From positions 163,922 through 227,921 of the forward strand of contig CAMCPL010000003.1 in assembly GCA_945876745.1 (NCBI GenBank): a stretch of DNA of 64,000 nt. Reading direction: 5' to 3'. This stretch comes from an uncultured Clostridia bacterium. GTDB lineage: Bacteria; Bacillota; Clostridia; Oscillospirales; Acutalibacteraceae. The translations under genes were made by a program, and so were the position numbers. Of the stretch, positions 17,903 to 27,108 are shown piece after piece (position 1 is the first letter of the stretch; each line of letters begins with the position of its first letter). The notes beneath the pieces were generated by a model that was given only the letters and a program-made list of their open reading frames with translations, was not told where the DNA came from and made no database searches.

Positions 17903-20900
17903 ATGAACATTTCCGTAAAAAAATTCAGCAAAAAATCATTGTCGCTCCTAATCGCGCTGATTATGGTTTTTTCCGCCCTGCCTTTAACTCCCTCTATTTC
18001 GGCTAATGCGGCTGAAACAAAAACCGAAATATCGGTTTGGGATGCTTCAAGGGCTGGTACTGATTCTAATAAAGATCAATATAGATATTCCTATGCTGAT
18101 AGTCAAACCCATAAAACTCTTAGTGGTATACAATGGGATGGACTTACTCATAACTCAACCTATTTGACTGTAAACAACTCAGCATTATCATTTGCAGAAA
18201 TTAACACTACAGGTGTAATTACAGGAAACGATAATATTGCCGATAAAGGAATAAGGGGCAACAAATGGAGCTTTTCTGCAAAGTTTGCTTATACCGGTTC
18301 ATCTACAAAAACAACAGTTTTTGGTCTTTCATCTACTACGAAGCGTAATTATGACCGTTCTAATGATGGTGGTGGTACGGGACTTGCTTATGGTTATGTT
18401 GCTGATCTTGTTGATATTAGAGCTGACGGAACTGTCTACATAAACAACACTTGGTCTTCGACAGTTAGCGGCATTTCTTCATCTGACCTTGTTGCAACAT
18501 CTGCTACAGCTCCTAAAACGCTTACTGTCACTTATGATAACGGAAATCTTACTATTGACATAGATGGAAAACAAAAGATTTCGCAACCAGTTAATACTGA
18601 TTTGTTTAGTGCAGGTGTAGGAAACTATTTAGCCGGACCAAATGTACAGGTTTTTGCCGGTGGTACTGCTCCGTATTATCAAGTAACAAACAATAGTGCT
18701 TACCTCAGGAATTTTAATTTATATTCCCTCTCCGGTGCAACCTACGTACAAGAAGGCTCACAACCTACACCACCAACTAACAAAACTGTTTCGGTAGTTG
18801 GCTATGGTGCAGTAAAAAAATCCGGTAATAATAGAGCTTCTGGAACAACAATAACTATTGTAAATGACCAACAGGATGACAACTTCGGTATAGGCTTTGT
18901 TAATTTTGATATCAGTTCATTGTCTAACACTGGATTTAATGTAGGATCGGCAAATTACAATATGACTTATTCGATAGACTCAAGCGGTCGTGAAGCAATG
19001 GGCTTGTCCTTCTATTATGCTACTAAAAATGACACTGTCTTCAATAGCACCGTAAAAGGCGGCAATTTAACTGATACCGGTATTAACGATAATGTTTACG
19101 GAACAGGCAATCAGCATATTGCAAAAGCAAAGACATATTTGGGCTTGCAGAAAATTGCTGATGTTAGTACACATACCAATGCAACTAATGAACAATTCTC
19201 CGTGGACATATCTCCTGCAATTAGATACGCCTTAAGTAAGGGTGAAACAAAATGTCAGTTACTGATTATGCTAACGACTGCCGGTGGTGAAGGTAAATAT
19301 AATTTAAATGGACAGTCGGGTTATTGGTCAGATACTCCTGTAACTGTAAATACTTCTTCTGTTCCTGTAACACTTCAAACGGATGCAGATTATGTAAGAG
19401 ATCACATTAGTAGTGCAAATAAAACATATACGAATATCTATGTTAATAACGCAGATTCAAACTTTATGAGCGGAGTCATTTCAGGAACAGGTTGGAGTAA
19501 CCCAACTGAAATTACTATTAATGATTATGATTCAGATACAGGTAACTATATAAACTTAAAAATTCACGGATTGTCGAATTCTGTTGCTATTTATACAGGT
19601 AACAGTTCTGACATTAGATTTCCTGTTATTTTTGAGAATTCAGGGTATGGTAATAAGGATGGTGATACTGTAACATATATGAGTATTGACCATGTATCAC
19701 TTTCAAGTGGTAATTTCGCTTTGAGCGGAAATAATTGGGACAGATGCTCTGAATGGAATGATTTAACAAATAACAGTGAGACGACTTTTAACTTTTATTC
19801 AACATCCGATGGAAACTTTAACAGAGAAGCTGCAGACGCAACAAATAAATTCGAGACTAAATACAGAAAAACCTGGAGAAACTATATAAAATATACAGGT
19901 AGCGGTGATACAAATAATTATTATGAAAAATTAACCTCTGCAAAATTTAATTTCCAGGCCGACCTTGCACTCAATTGGAAAACTGGCTGGTTTACTTGGG
20001 GCGGCTGGAATACAGGTACAAAAGGTGAGAATTATAATAAAGACTTAACTTATCCTCTTGGACTTTATGTACTTAACTACAAGCCTCTGAACGATATTGT
20101 TATTTCGCCGGATTTTACAAATAACTATAACGAAATCTCTCAAAACAGCTGGAAATATACTCAAGCAGGATTGGATAATTATTATTCTGTTGTTGCCGAT
20201 ATTATTGATTTCAATTTGGCACACGAGTCGATGACATCCGAAACTGAGGTTGCCGCTGTTGCAAATAAGATTAAGGCTTTAGTGAGAAGGTATGAGGACA
20301 ATAAAGCTCCTCAAAGAAAGACCTTAACGCTTACGTTCAACAGAAATGATGGCACAAATGCTACAATGGAAATTACAGCCGGAAATTCTGTCGGCACTCT
20401 TCCTGCAAACAGCTCGGCTACACATATTGATGGTACAAATACCCATAATGGTTATGTTTGGGATGGCGTTACCACTGCTTCCGTACCTCAAAGTGACAAT
20501 ACTTATTCTGAAACTCCGGCAGTATTAAATTGCTCGGGAGGTACGGCAACCTGTACTCAAAAAGCAATATGTTCATCATGTAATACTGAATATGGTGATT
20601 TTGGCCAACACTCGTTTGAAACAGACATTCTTACAGGCTTGGTTAGTAAAGAAAAAGCTCCCGAAGGTGATAATAACGGATATACATATCAAGGCTGTGC
20701 AAACTGCGATGCAGAAGATCCGAGTCGTGTAAATTACCGTGTATATAAAACAACTGACTGGTCTACATATGATTCACAAAAGAGAGTTCTTGATGATTTG
20801 CTTGCAGACAGTTCCAAGTTTACCGACGCTTCATTGGCAGCATGTCGAAATGATTATAATACCGCAACCAGTGGCTTTGAAAGCGGTGATAAAACAAAGT

Positions 20901-22057
20901 CACAAACATTCATTGATAATAAGGTTAAAGCCCTTATTGCAGCAAAGGATTTGTTGAAATCTACTGTTACGCTTAATATTTATGATTTTTCAAGCGGTAA
21001 TCCTAAACAACTTGGAGATTCTTATACTAAAGATGTTAAATATTTGAGTACAGAAACGCTCTCGATACCTAAAGAGTATCAGGATAAATACACCGTTTAT
21101 CAATGGAAGATTAATAATAAGGGTGTAGATAAGGTAATCGGTAGTAATTCATATTCAATAAATGCAATTGTAAACGATAATGTAACATATAATGTTTATC
21201 TAAAGAAGAATGCTATTGATGAAGCAGAGGCTGCAAAAAATGCTGTTGTGACACTTGTTAATAAGTCTAATAATGCAATAGATATTGCTTATATAGCAAA
21301 GAGCGAAACAGCACAGAAAATAAAAGTTGATTGTGGAAAAAGAACAATCACTATTGGCGATGTTGCTCTTACAGCACCAAAATATGCATTCTACAACTTG
21401 AAAGGCTTTGATGTAAATGGTACAAAAGTTTATGATACAGCAGAAATTGTAATAAACGATAACATTACTATTCGTCCTATTTATTCCGCAAGTTCAACAT
21501 TACAGATTGATTGTGCTTCAGCAGTATCAATAAACGGTAATGCCGTACAATCATACCAAGCGAAGTGGGATGAACCAATTGTAATTAAGGCTGACCGCGA
21601 GGTTGTTTGGTATACAGAAAGTAACGGAAACGAAATAATTCTTGGAAAGGGCAATACATTTAGGTTCCGTGCAAATGAAAATATAGTAATTCTTACAAAG
21701 GATGTTCCACAAACACTTGAGCCTTGTGCAAAGATTGGCTATTTCGAATATGATGTTGAATTGAATAAGGTTACTGTTGTTAATAATTTCTTCGTTCCTG
21801 AAGGAAAGATTGTAAAAGCAGCAGGTGTGATTCTTTCAACAAAAACAAATGATATAGAACAAATGAAAAAACAATCTACCGGTAAATTTATTGTAGACCC
21901 ATCAAAGTTCACAGAAAATGGAAACCAAGTTAGAATTTCTGTAACTCGTACTGCAAATAATCCATTCACAATGCATGCACTTGCTTATGTAGAATTTACT
22001 GACGGTACAGTATGCTATTCTAAAGAAGTTGCAACTTGCTCTTATACACCCGCTTAA
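17903..22057 (+). CDS. Large secreted/cell-surface protein of unknown function (1384 aa)
   Basis: Signal peptide MNISVKKFSKKSLSLLIALIMVFSALPLTPSISANAAE; RBS AGGAGG; beta-rich central region; CSGGTATCTQKAICSSCNTEYGDFGQHSFE Cys motif; no LPXTG or SLH seen. Confidence 0.9.
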   Translation: MNISVKKFSKKSLSLLIALIMVFSALPLTPSISANAAETKTEISVWDASRAGTDSNKDQYRYSYADSQTHKTLSGIQWDGLTHNSTYLTVNNSALSFAEINTTGVITGNDNIADKGIRGNKWSFSAKFAYTGSSTKTTVFGLSSTTKRNYDRSNDGGGTGLAYGYVADLVDIRADGTVYINNTWSSTVSGISSSDLVATSATAPKTLTVTYDNGNLTIDIDGKQKISQPVNTDLFSAGVGNYLAGPNVQVFAGGTAPYYQVTNNSAYLRNFNLYSLSGATYVQEGSQPTPPTNKTVSVVGYGAVKKSGNNRASGTTITIVNDQQDDNFGIGFVNFDISSLSNTGFNVGSANYNMTYSIDSSGREAMGLSFYYATKNDTVFNSTVKGGNLTDTGINDNVYGTGNQHIAKAKTYLGLQKIADVSTHTNATNEQFSVDISPAIRYALSKGETKCQLLIMLTTAGGEGKYNLNGQSGYWSDTPVTVNTSSVPVTLQTDADYVRDHISSANKTYTNIYVNNADSNFMSGVISGTGWSNPTEITINDYDSDTGNYINLKIHGLSNSVAIYTGNSSDIRFPVIFENSGYGNKDGDTVTYMSIDHVSLSSGNFALSGNNWDRCSEWNDLTNNSETTFNFYSTSDGNFNREAADATNKFETKYRKTWRNYIKYTGSGDTNNYYEKLTSAKFNFQADLALNWKTGWFTWGGWNTGTKGENYNKDLTYPLGLYVLNYKPLNDIVISPDFTNNYNEISQNSWKYTQAGLDNYYSVVADIIDFNLAHESMTSETEVAAVANKIKALVRRYEDNKAPQRKTLTLTFNRNDGTNATMEITAGNSVGTLPANSSATHIDGTNTHNGYVWDGVTTASVPQSDNTYSETPAVLNCSGGTATCTQKAICSSCNTEYGDFGQHSFETDILTGLVSKEKAPEGDNNGYTYQGCANCDAEDPSRVNYRVYKTTDWSTYDSQKRVLDDLLADSSKFTDASLAACRNDYNTATSGFESGDKTKSQTFIDNKVKALIAAKDLLKSTVTLNIYDFSSGNPKQLGDSYTKDVKYLSTETLSIPKEYQDKYTVYQWKINNKGVDKVIGSNSYSINAIVNDNVTYNVYLKKNAIDEAEAAKNAVVTLVNKSNNAIDIAYIAKSETAQKIKVDCGKRTITIGDVALTAPKYAFYNLKGFDVNGTKVYDTAEIVINDNITIRPIYSASSTLQIDCASAVSINGNAVQSYQAKWDEPIVIKADREVVWYTESNGNEIILGKGNTFRFRANENIVILTKDVPQTLEPCAKIGYFEYDVELNKVTVVNNFFVPEGKIVKAAGVILSTKTNDIEQMKKQSTGKFIVDPSKFTENGNQVRISVTRTANNPFTMHALAYVEFTDGTVCYSKEVATCSYTPA

Positions 22058-22076
22058 TCAAAGGAGGTAGATTAAT

Positions 22077-22220
22077 ATGGTTAAAAAGAAAAATTACTCT
22101 ACCCCCGAGGTAGAAGTTGAAATGTTCACTATGGATGCTTCAATTATGACTATTACCACAAGCAATGGTCTTGAAGGCACTGGTGGAGAATTTGTCGGTG
22201 GAAACGACTGGGAATTCTAA
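22077..22220 (+). CDS. 47-aa peptide MVKKKNYSTPEVEVEMFTMDASIMTITTSNGLEGTGGEFVGGNDWEF, unknown function
   Basis: ATG 19 nt after the upstream stop with AAAGGAGG RBS; ends just before a strong terminator; similar to the peptide at 48873-49010. Not in the supplied ORF list. Confidence 0.85.
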   Translation: MVKKKNYSTPEVEVEMFTMDASIMTITTSNGLEGTGGEFVGGNDWEF

Positions 22221-22230
22221 AATCAAAACC

Positions 22231-22264
22231 CAAAACGGCTCTCTTTTTCGAGAGCCGTTTTTAA
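22231..22264 (+). terminator. Rho-independent terminator
   Basis: aaaACGGCTCTCtttttcGAGAGCCGTttttaa. Confidence 0.85.
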
Positions 22265-22269
22265 TTTTA

Positions 22270-22323
22270 GCCTCCCTTGTCAAAGGGAGGTGGCAGCGTT
22301 TTAACGCTGACGGAGGGATTCAA
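22270..22323 (+). repeat. Two-hairpin interspersed repeat, copy 7
   Basis: gcctcccttgtcaaagggaggtggCAGCGTtttaACGCTGacggagggattcaa. Confidence 0.85.
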
Positions 22324-22430
22324 TATCGGAACACCATCCTTGGCGTTCCGAAAAAAATAATCCCCAAACAACTTCTTTTCTCTTTTTCTCACTTCACTCT
22401 TCACTCGGCACAGCCGTTATGATATCGTAT

Positions 22431-22524
22431 CTGCGGACGATTGATAATCGTCCCTACGGTAGTTTTAATATTTACGAAATCGTTTAGTTTGTGCGACATC
22501 TCGTAGCGACGAGCATTGCTCGTC
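22431..22524. repeat. Two further palindromic intergenic elements
   Basis: ctgcGGACGATTgatAATCGTCCctacgg (22431-22459) and GACGAGCattGCTCGTC (22508-22524). Confidence 0.6.
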
Positions 22525-22555
22525 ATTTTCATTCTTCGTATCCATTTCGTTTTAC

Positions 22556-22584
22556 TTGCAAATCAATGAGTTCTTTGCTATAAT
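22556..22584 (+). promoter_or_regulatory. Sigma-A promoter of the sialidase gene
   Basis: TTGCAA-17-TATAAT. Confidence 0.7.
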
Positions 22585-22616
22585 AAAACTATCTTATTTA
22601 TGAATGGAGCTTGTTT

Positions 22617-23954
22617 ATGCCTAACAAACAAACCTTATTTTGCGGCACCTGTCCGGATTATCTCGATGAATTTTATATTAAGGAAGCAAACGCCTCAAAC
22701 AGTGCGAGTGCTTTTCGTATTCCGTCGCTTATTAATGCCGACGGCACTCTTGTTGCCGCAGTAGACAAGGGCGCAACCTCGCTTGACTGGGGTTTTATTG
22801 AGCTTGCCGTAAGGCGAAGCGAGGACGGCGGCAAGACTTGGAGCGATATTCAAGCCATTGCCACTCCGCCTGCAAGAGTGATTAATTCAAGAAGCGACAA
22901 CATTGCAACTGCATTTTACATAGACCCTTGTATGGCTTATGCGCCAAACGGTGATATAATTCTTTTAGTAACGTTTTATCCCGAATCCAAGGGCTTGCAC
23001 AACCGCGCCTTGCTTGACAAAAAGAAGGTTGCTTATGCTAAATTTGACAATGAGATTTGTCCGCTGATATACGACCGAGACGGTAACTATTTTTACATTC
23101 TTTCCGACGGCAAGGTTATTGATTCTTCAAAGAGCTCAACCGCTTACCGTGTTAATTTTACCGACGGTGAATTATATAAGGCAGACGAATACATCGGCAA
23201 TATTTTTCTTAACGGTGCAAGGGGTAAAAATTCAAATAACGACGGCAAAACGACATTCGGCGCACCCTTGAAAGCGGCGAAGCGAAGCTATGTTTTTATG
23301 CTCAAAAGCACTGACAAGGGCAAAACCTGGTCGAAGCCTGTTGACATTACCGGCAGTATTCTTAATCAGTCGACTGACGGTACTTTTCTCGGTGTTGCGC
23401 CGGGCAATGCCGTAACGACAACTGACGGAAGATTGATTTTTCCGCTTTACACACTCAACGGCTCCGTTAGTATATATTCCGACGACAACGGCGAAACCTG
23501 GCATAGAAATAATAAGCAGATTTTTACGCCGAATATCGACGAATGGACGCTTGCGCAGGGACCTGACGGCAACATTTATTCTTTCAGCCGTTCAAAGCGC
23601 TACGGTAAAACGCCTTTTGCGATTTCCTACGATAACGCAATTACTTTTGTTAAGCAAAAGCGAGCGCCGTTCAAAGCTCCGAAGTGCCAAAAGAATTGTC
23701 TCGTTATCGGCGACAGGATTTATGTTTCACACCCGTCTGTGAAAAAACGCTCCAACGGTGTAATTTCCGCAGGAACGTTCAAATTTGATAAAAATGGTAA
23801 CTTTAAGTCTATTGCGTGGGATAAGGATGATATCGTGATTAACGACGGATTTTTTGCATATAGCTGTATGGCTCAAATTGATGAACACACGATAGGTATT
23901 CTTTACGAAGACCAACCCGGCTCCCACCTCGTTTTTGAAACGATAAACATATAA
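22617..23954 (+). CDS. Exo-alpha-sialidase-like protein (GH33, BNR/Asp-box repeats), no signal peptide seen
   Basis: FRIPSLINADGTLVAAVDKG (RIP motif), Asp boxes SEDGGKTW, STDKGKTW, SDDNGETW; ATG 22617 after GGAG. Confidence 0.88.
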   Translation: MPNKQTLFCGTCPDYLDEFYIKEANASNSASAFRIPSLINADGTLVAAVDKGATSLDWGFIELAVRRSEDGGKTWSDIQAIATPPARVINSRSDNIATAFYIDPCMAYAPNGDIILLVTFYPESKGLHNRALLDKKKVAYAKFDNEICPLIYDRDGNYFYILSDGKVIDSSKSSTAYRVNFTDGELYKADEYIGNIFLNGARGKNSNNDGKTTFGAPLKAAKRSYVFMLKSTDKGKTWSKPVDITGSILNQSTDGTFLGVAPGNAVTTTDGRLIFPLYTLNGSVSIYSDDNGETWHRNNKQIFTPNIDEWTLAQGPDGNIYSFSRSKRYGKTPFAISYDNAITFVKQKRAPFKAPKCQKNCLVIGDRIYVSHPSVKKRSNGVISAGTFKFDKNGNFKSIAWDKDDIVINDGFFAYSCMAQIDEHTIGILYEDQPGSHLVFETINI

Positions 23955-23965
23955 TTTTGATTATT

Positions 23966-24000
23966 AGCTTCCCTTGTTAAAGGGTGCGGGTGTCCGTCTT
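23966..24000 (+). repeat. Two-hairpin repeat, copy 8 (degenerate)
   Basis: agcttcccttgttaaagggtgcgggtgtccgtctt. Confidence 0.5.
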
Positions 24001-24011
24001 TACGCATCAAA

Positions 24012-24059
24012 GCCTCCCTTGTTAAAGGGAGGGGGACCGCTTGCGGTGGAGGGATTCGA
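24012..24059 (+). repeat. Two-hairpin interspersed repeat, copy 9
   Basis: gcctcccttgttaaagggagggggaccgcttgcggtggagggattcga. Confidence 0.85.
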
Positions 24060-24089
24060 AATCGGGTCGTCGGGGACGCCGACCCCCTA

Positions 24090-24172
24090 CAAATCCCTTG
24101 TCCGTACTTAAAAAACAAAAAAACACCGCGAGGGTGTTTTTTGTTTTTTGGCGGAGAGCAAGGGATTTTTCC
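24090..24172. repeat. Palindromic tRNA-Ser-3'-end/terminator element, copy 1
   Basis: aaatcccttgtccgtacttaaaaaacaaaaaaacaccgcgagggtgttttttgttttttggcggagagcaagggattt. Confidence 0.8.
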
Positions 24173-24267
24173 GAGGCTACCGCCTCTATCGCCTCGCTTC
24201 GCTCGTTAGCACGTCGGCGAAAACAGTCCACCGGACTGTTTTCTTCCGCAACTTCGTTGCTCCCTCC

Positions 24268-24355
24268 TTGTTCGAATCCCTTGTCCATACTTAAAAAACA
24301 AAAAAACACCGCGAGGGTGTTTTTTGTTTTTTGGCGGAGAGCAAGGGATTCGAAC
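24268..24355. repeat. Palindromic tRNA-Ser-3'-end/terminator element, copy 2 (fused to the intact tRNA)
   Basis: gttcgaatcccttgtccatacttaaaaaacaaaaaaacaccgcgagggtgttttttgttttttggcggagagcaagggattcgaac. Confidence 0.8.
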
Positions 24356-24424
24356 CCTCGAACAGGTTATAGCCCGTTACACGATTTCCAATCGTGCTCC
24401 TTCGGCCAGCTCGGACAACTCTCC
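24332..24424 (-). tRNA. tRNA-Ser(GGA)
   Basis: GGAGAGTTGTCCGAGCTGGCCGAAGGAGCACGATTGGAAATCGTGTAACGGGC...GAGGGTTCGAATCCCTTGCTCTCCGCCA; loop TTGGAAA, long variable arm, encoded CCA. Confidence 0.97.
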
Positions 24425-24520
24425 GTGTTTTGCTTGATTATTATACAATATAAAAATATAAATTGCAAGAGTAAATATTATGTGTTATAATATTTTTTGA
24501 AAATATTTGGAGGTATCTAT

Positions 24521-24862
24521 ATGAAAAACAAAAAAATTACTGTTTTATTTGGCGTAATTGCAGTTATCGTTTTTGCTTTTGCGATTGTAACGTCGGTTTT
24601 TGCAGTAAAATCGGGTAATGAGTTCAAGACTGCAAATCAAACTTATATGCTTTATAAGGAGTCCGATTCCACCTTTGGCGGCGGTACAATGTCTTCAAAG
24701 ACTGAAACTGCGCTCAAGCAAGCAGAGGATTGTAAAAAGTCGCTGACAAAGTATTTTGCAGTATCGCTTTTGCTTTATGCTGCCGCTGTCGTTCTTGTAC
24801 TTGCGATTTATATGAACCTTGCACGCTCAAAACAGGAAGCACAGGAAACAAAAACCGAATAA
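24521..24862 (+). CDS. Small membrane protein with two TM segments, hypothetical
   Basis: ATG 24521 after GGAGG; MKNKKITVLFGVIAVIVFAFAIVTSVFAV...YFAVSLLLYAAAVVLVLAIYM. Confidence 0.75.
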   Translation: MKNKKITVLFGVIAVIVFAFAIVTSVFAVKSGNEFKTANQTYMLYKESDSTFGGGTMSSKTETALKQAEDCKKSLTKYFAVSLLLYAAAVVLVLAIYMNLARSKQEAQETKTE

Positions 24863-24934
24863 TAAAGCTTCCTCAAGCCTATCAATGCTCTATCAGGCTT
24901 GATATAAAAATGAAATGTTGTTTTAACCAACAAA

Positions 24935-24995
24935 GGCTCCCCTTGTCTTGTCATCAAGGGGAGCTGTTTTGCTTGCAAAATTGAGGGGATAAAAG
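24935..24995 (+). repeat. Two-hairpin interspersed repeat, copy 10 (CCCCTT/GGGGAT subtype)
   Basis: ggCTCCCCTTGtcttgtcatCAAGGGGAGctgTTTTGCttGCAAAAttgaGGGGATaaaag. Confidence 0.75.
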
Positions 24996-25152
24996 TAACT
25001 GAATGTTAATTCAACATTTCGCAGAGAATCACTTTCGGGCATTTTGCAAAATATAATCAATAAAACCTCAACCTGCCGTTTTTTTGGTCTTGATAATATA
25101 ATATTTATGTTGTATAATATATTGATTATATATTTTTAGGAAATGATTTTGT

Positions 25153-27108
25153 ATGGCAGATTTCAAGTTAGTAAGTAAATTTAAGCCGACAGGCGACCAA
25201 CCGCAGGCGATAAACGCCCTCGCCGAGGGTGTTTTGCGTGGCGATAAGGAACAAACCTTGATGGGTGTAACAGGCTCCGGTAAAACCTTTACAATGGCAA
25301 ATATCATCGAAAAGGTCAACCGCCCAACTCTTGTTTTGGCACATAATAAAACGCTTGCCGCCCAGCTTTGCAGTGAGTTCAAGGAGTTCTTTCCCGACAA
25401 TGCCGTTGAATATTTCGTGTCATATTACGATTATTATCAGCCTGAGGCGTATGTTCCGACTACCGATACCTATATTGAAAAGGACAGCTCAATTAACGAC
25501 GAGATAGATAAGCTCCGTCACAGTGCAACTGCGGCTCTTTCCGAACGCCGAGATGTGATTATTGTCGCTTCCGTGTCGTGCATCTATTCAATCGGTAACC
25601 CTATCGACTATCATAATATGGTTATTTCGCTTCGTCAGGGTATGACAAAGGATAGGGACGAGCTTATTAAAAAGCTCGTTGAAATTCAGTATGAGCGAAA
25701 CGATATTAATTTTGTCAGAAACAAGTTTAGGGTAAGGGGTGATACTGTTGAGATTTATCCTGCGGCAAGCTCCGGCAAGGCTGTTAGAGTTGAATTTTTC
25801 GGTGATGAAATAGACAGAATTTGCGAGATTAATCCGCTGACCGGCAAGGTTGAAAGCACGGTAACCTCCTGTGTAATTTATCCCGCTTCTCACTATGTTA
25901 TAAGCCGCGAAAAGCTAAAAATTGCGCTTAATCAAATATATGATGAAATGGTTGAGCGTGTAAAGTATTTTGAAGCAAACGGTAAGCTCCTTGAAGCACA
26001 GCGTATAAAGGAACGCACAATGAACGATATTGAAATGCTTGAGGAAACAGGCTTTTGCAAGGGAATTGAAAACTATTCTCGCATTATGAGTGACAGAAAG
26101 CCGGGTGAAGCTCCTTTTACGCTTATTGATTATTTTCCCGATGATTTTTTACTTTTTGTTGATGAAAGCCATGTTATGCTTCCACAGGTTAGGGGAATGT
26201 ACGGCGGCGACCGTTCAAGAAAGGCAAGCCTTATTGATTATGGCTTTAGATTGCCGTCGGCTTTTGATAACAGACCGCTGACCTTTGATGAATTTTATTC
26301 AAAAATTAATCAGGTGATTTTTACATCTGCAACGCCGGGTGATTTTGAAAAGGAGGCTTCAACCCAAATCGTTGAACAGATCATCAGACCTACCGGCTTG
26401 CTTGACCCGATTGTAACCGTTAAGCCGACAGAAGACCAAATGGACGACCTTTTAAGTGAAATAAATATAAGAGTTGAACGCGGCGAGAGAGTTCTTGTAA
26501 CAACGCTTACAAAGAAAATGGCAGAGGATTTAACTGCGTATTTAGAGGGCTTTGATATTAAGGTCAGATATATGCACCACGATGTTGATACAATCGAGAG
26601 AATGGAAATTATACGTGATTTGAGACTTGGAAATTTTGACGTTCTTGTCGGTATCAATCTGCTTCGTGAGGGTCTTGATATTCCCGAGGTATCTCTCGTT
26701 GCAATATTGGACGCAGATAAAGAAGGCTTTTTGAGAAGCGAAACGTCGCTTGTTCAAACCATAGGCAGAGCCGCAAGAAACGAAAACGGCGAGGTTATTA
26801 TGTATGCCGACAGCGTAACGCCTTCAATGGAGCGTGCTATAACGGAAACCCTGCGCCGCCGTGAAATTCAAAGCAAGTATAACGAAGAACACAATATCAC
26901 TCCGAAAACGATTAAAAAGGATGTCAGAAGTGTTATAGAAATCACCTCTAAGGAAGCCTTTGACGGAAAGAAAAAGCGTATGACCTCAAAGGAACGCAGG
27001 GTGATGATAGAAAAATTAACGCGTGAAATGAAGGAAGCGGCAAAGATGCTTGAATTTGAACACGCTGCATTCCTGCGCGATAAGATAAAAGAACTGGAGA
27101 ATGAATGA
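25153..27108 (+). CDS. uvrB: Excinuclease ABC subunit B
   Basis: [61 protein letters not shown]. Confidence 0.98.
   Translation: MADFKLVSKFKPTGDQPQAINALAEGVLRGDKEQTLMGVTGSGKTFTMANIIEKVNRPTLVLAHNKTLAAQLCSEFKEFFPDNAVEYFVSYYDYYQPEAYVPTTDTYIEKDSSINDEIDKLRHSATAALSERRDVIIVASVSCIYSIGNPIDYHNMVISLRQGMTKDRDELIKKLVEIQYERNDINFVRNKFRVRGDTVEIYPAASSGKAVRVEFFGDEIDRICEINPLTGKVESTVTSCVIYPASHYVISREKLKIALNQIYDEMVERVKYFEANGKLLEAQRIKERTMNDIEMLEETGFCKGIENYSRIMSDRKPGEAPFTLIDYFPDDFLLFVDESHVMLPQVRGMYGGDRSRKASLIDYGFRLPSAFDNRPLTFDEFYSKINQVIFTSATPGDFEKEASTQIVEQIIRPTGLLDPIVTVKPTEDQMDDLLSEINIRVERGERVLVTTLTKKMAEDLTAYLEGFDIKVRYMHHDVDTIERMEIIRDLRLGNFDVLVGINLLREGLDIPEVSLVAILDADKEGFLRSETSLVQTIGRAARNENGEVIMYADSVTPSMERAITETLRRREIQSKYNEEHNITPKTIKKDVRSVIEITSKEAFDGKKKRMTSKERRVMIEKLTREMKEAAKMLEFEHAAFLRDKIKELENE

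Noticed and set aside
17615-18006. ORFs of 90 and 113 aa
   Set aside because: Translation of the two-hairpin repeat and TTCAT array (SPCQREGDRLRW, RLRRCFI); no independent coding signal.
24110-24145. T-box-like ACCGCGAGGGTG string
   Set aside because: Part of a simple terminator hairpin in the tRNA-linked palindrome; no specifier stem or antiterminator.
24041-24490. 149-aa ORF (MRWRDSKSGRRGRR...)
   Set aside because: Composed of a repeat copy, two tRNA-3'-end palindromes and antisense of tRNA-Ser; not a real protein.
15666-25000. Prophage or ICE in the accessory region
   Set aside because: No integrase, transposase, phage structural or conjugation genes seen; density of small repeats alone does not support it.
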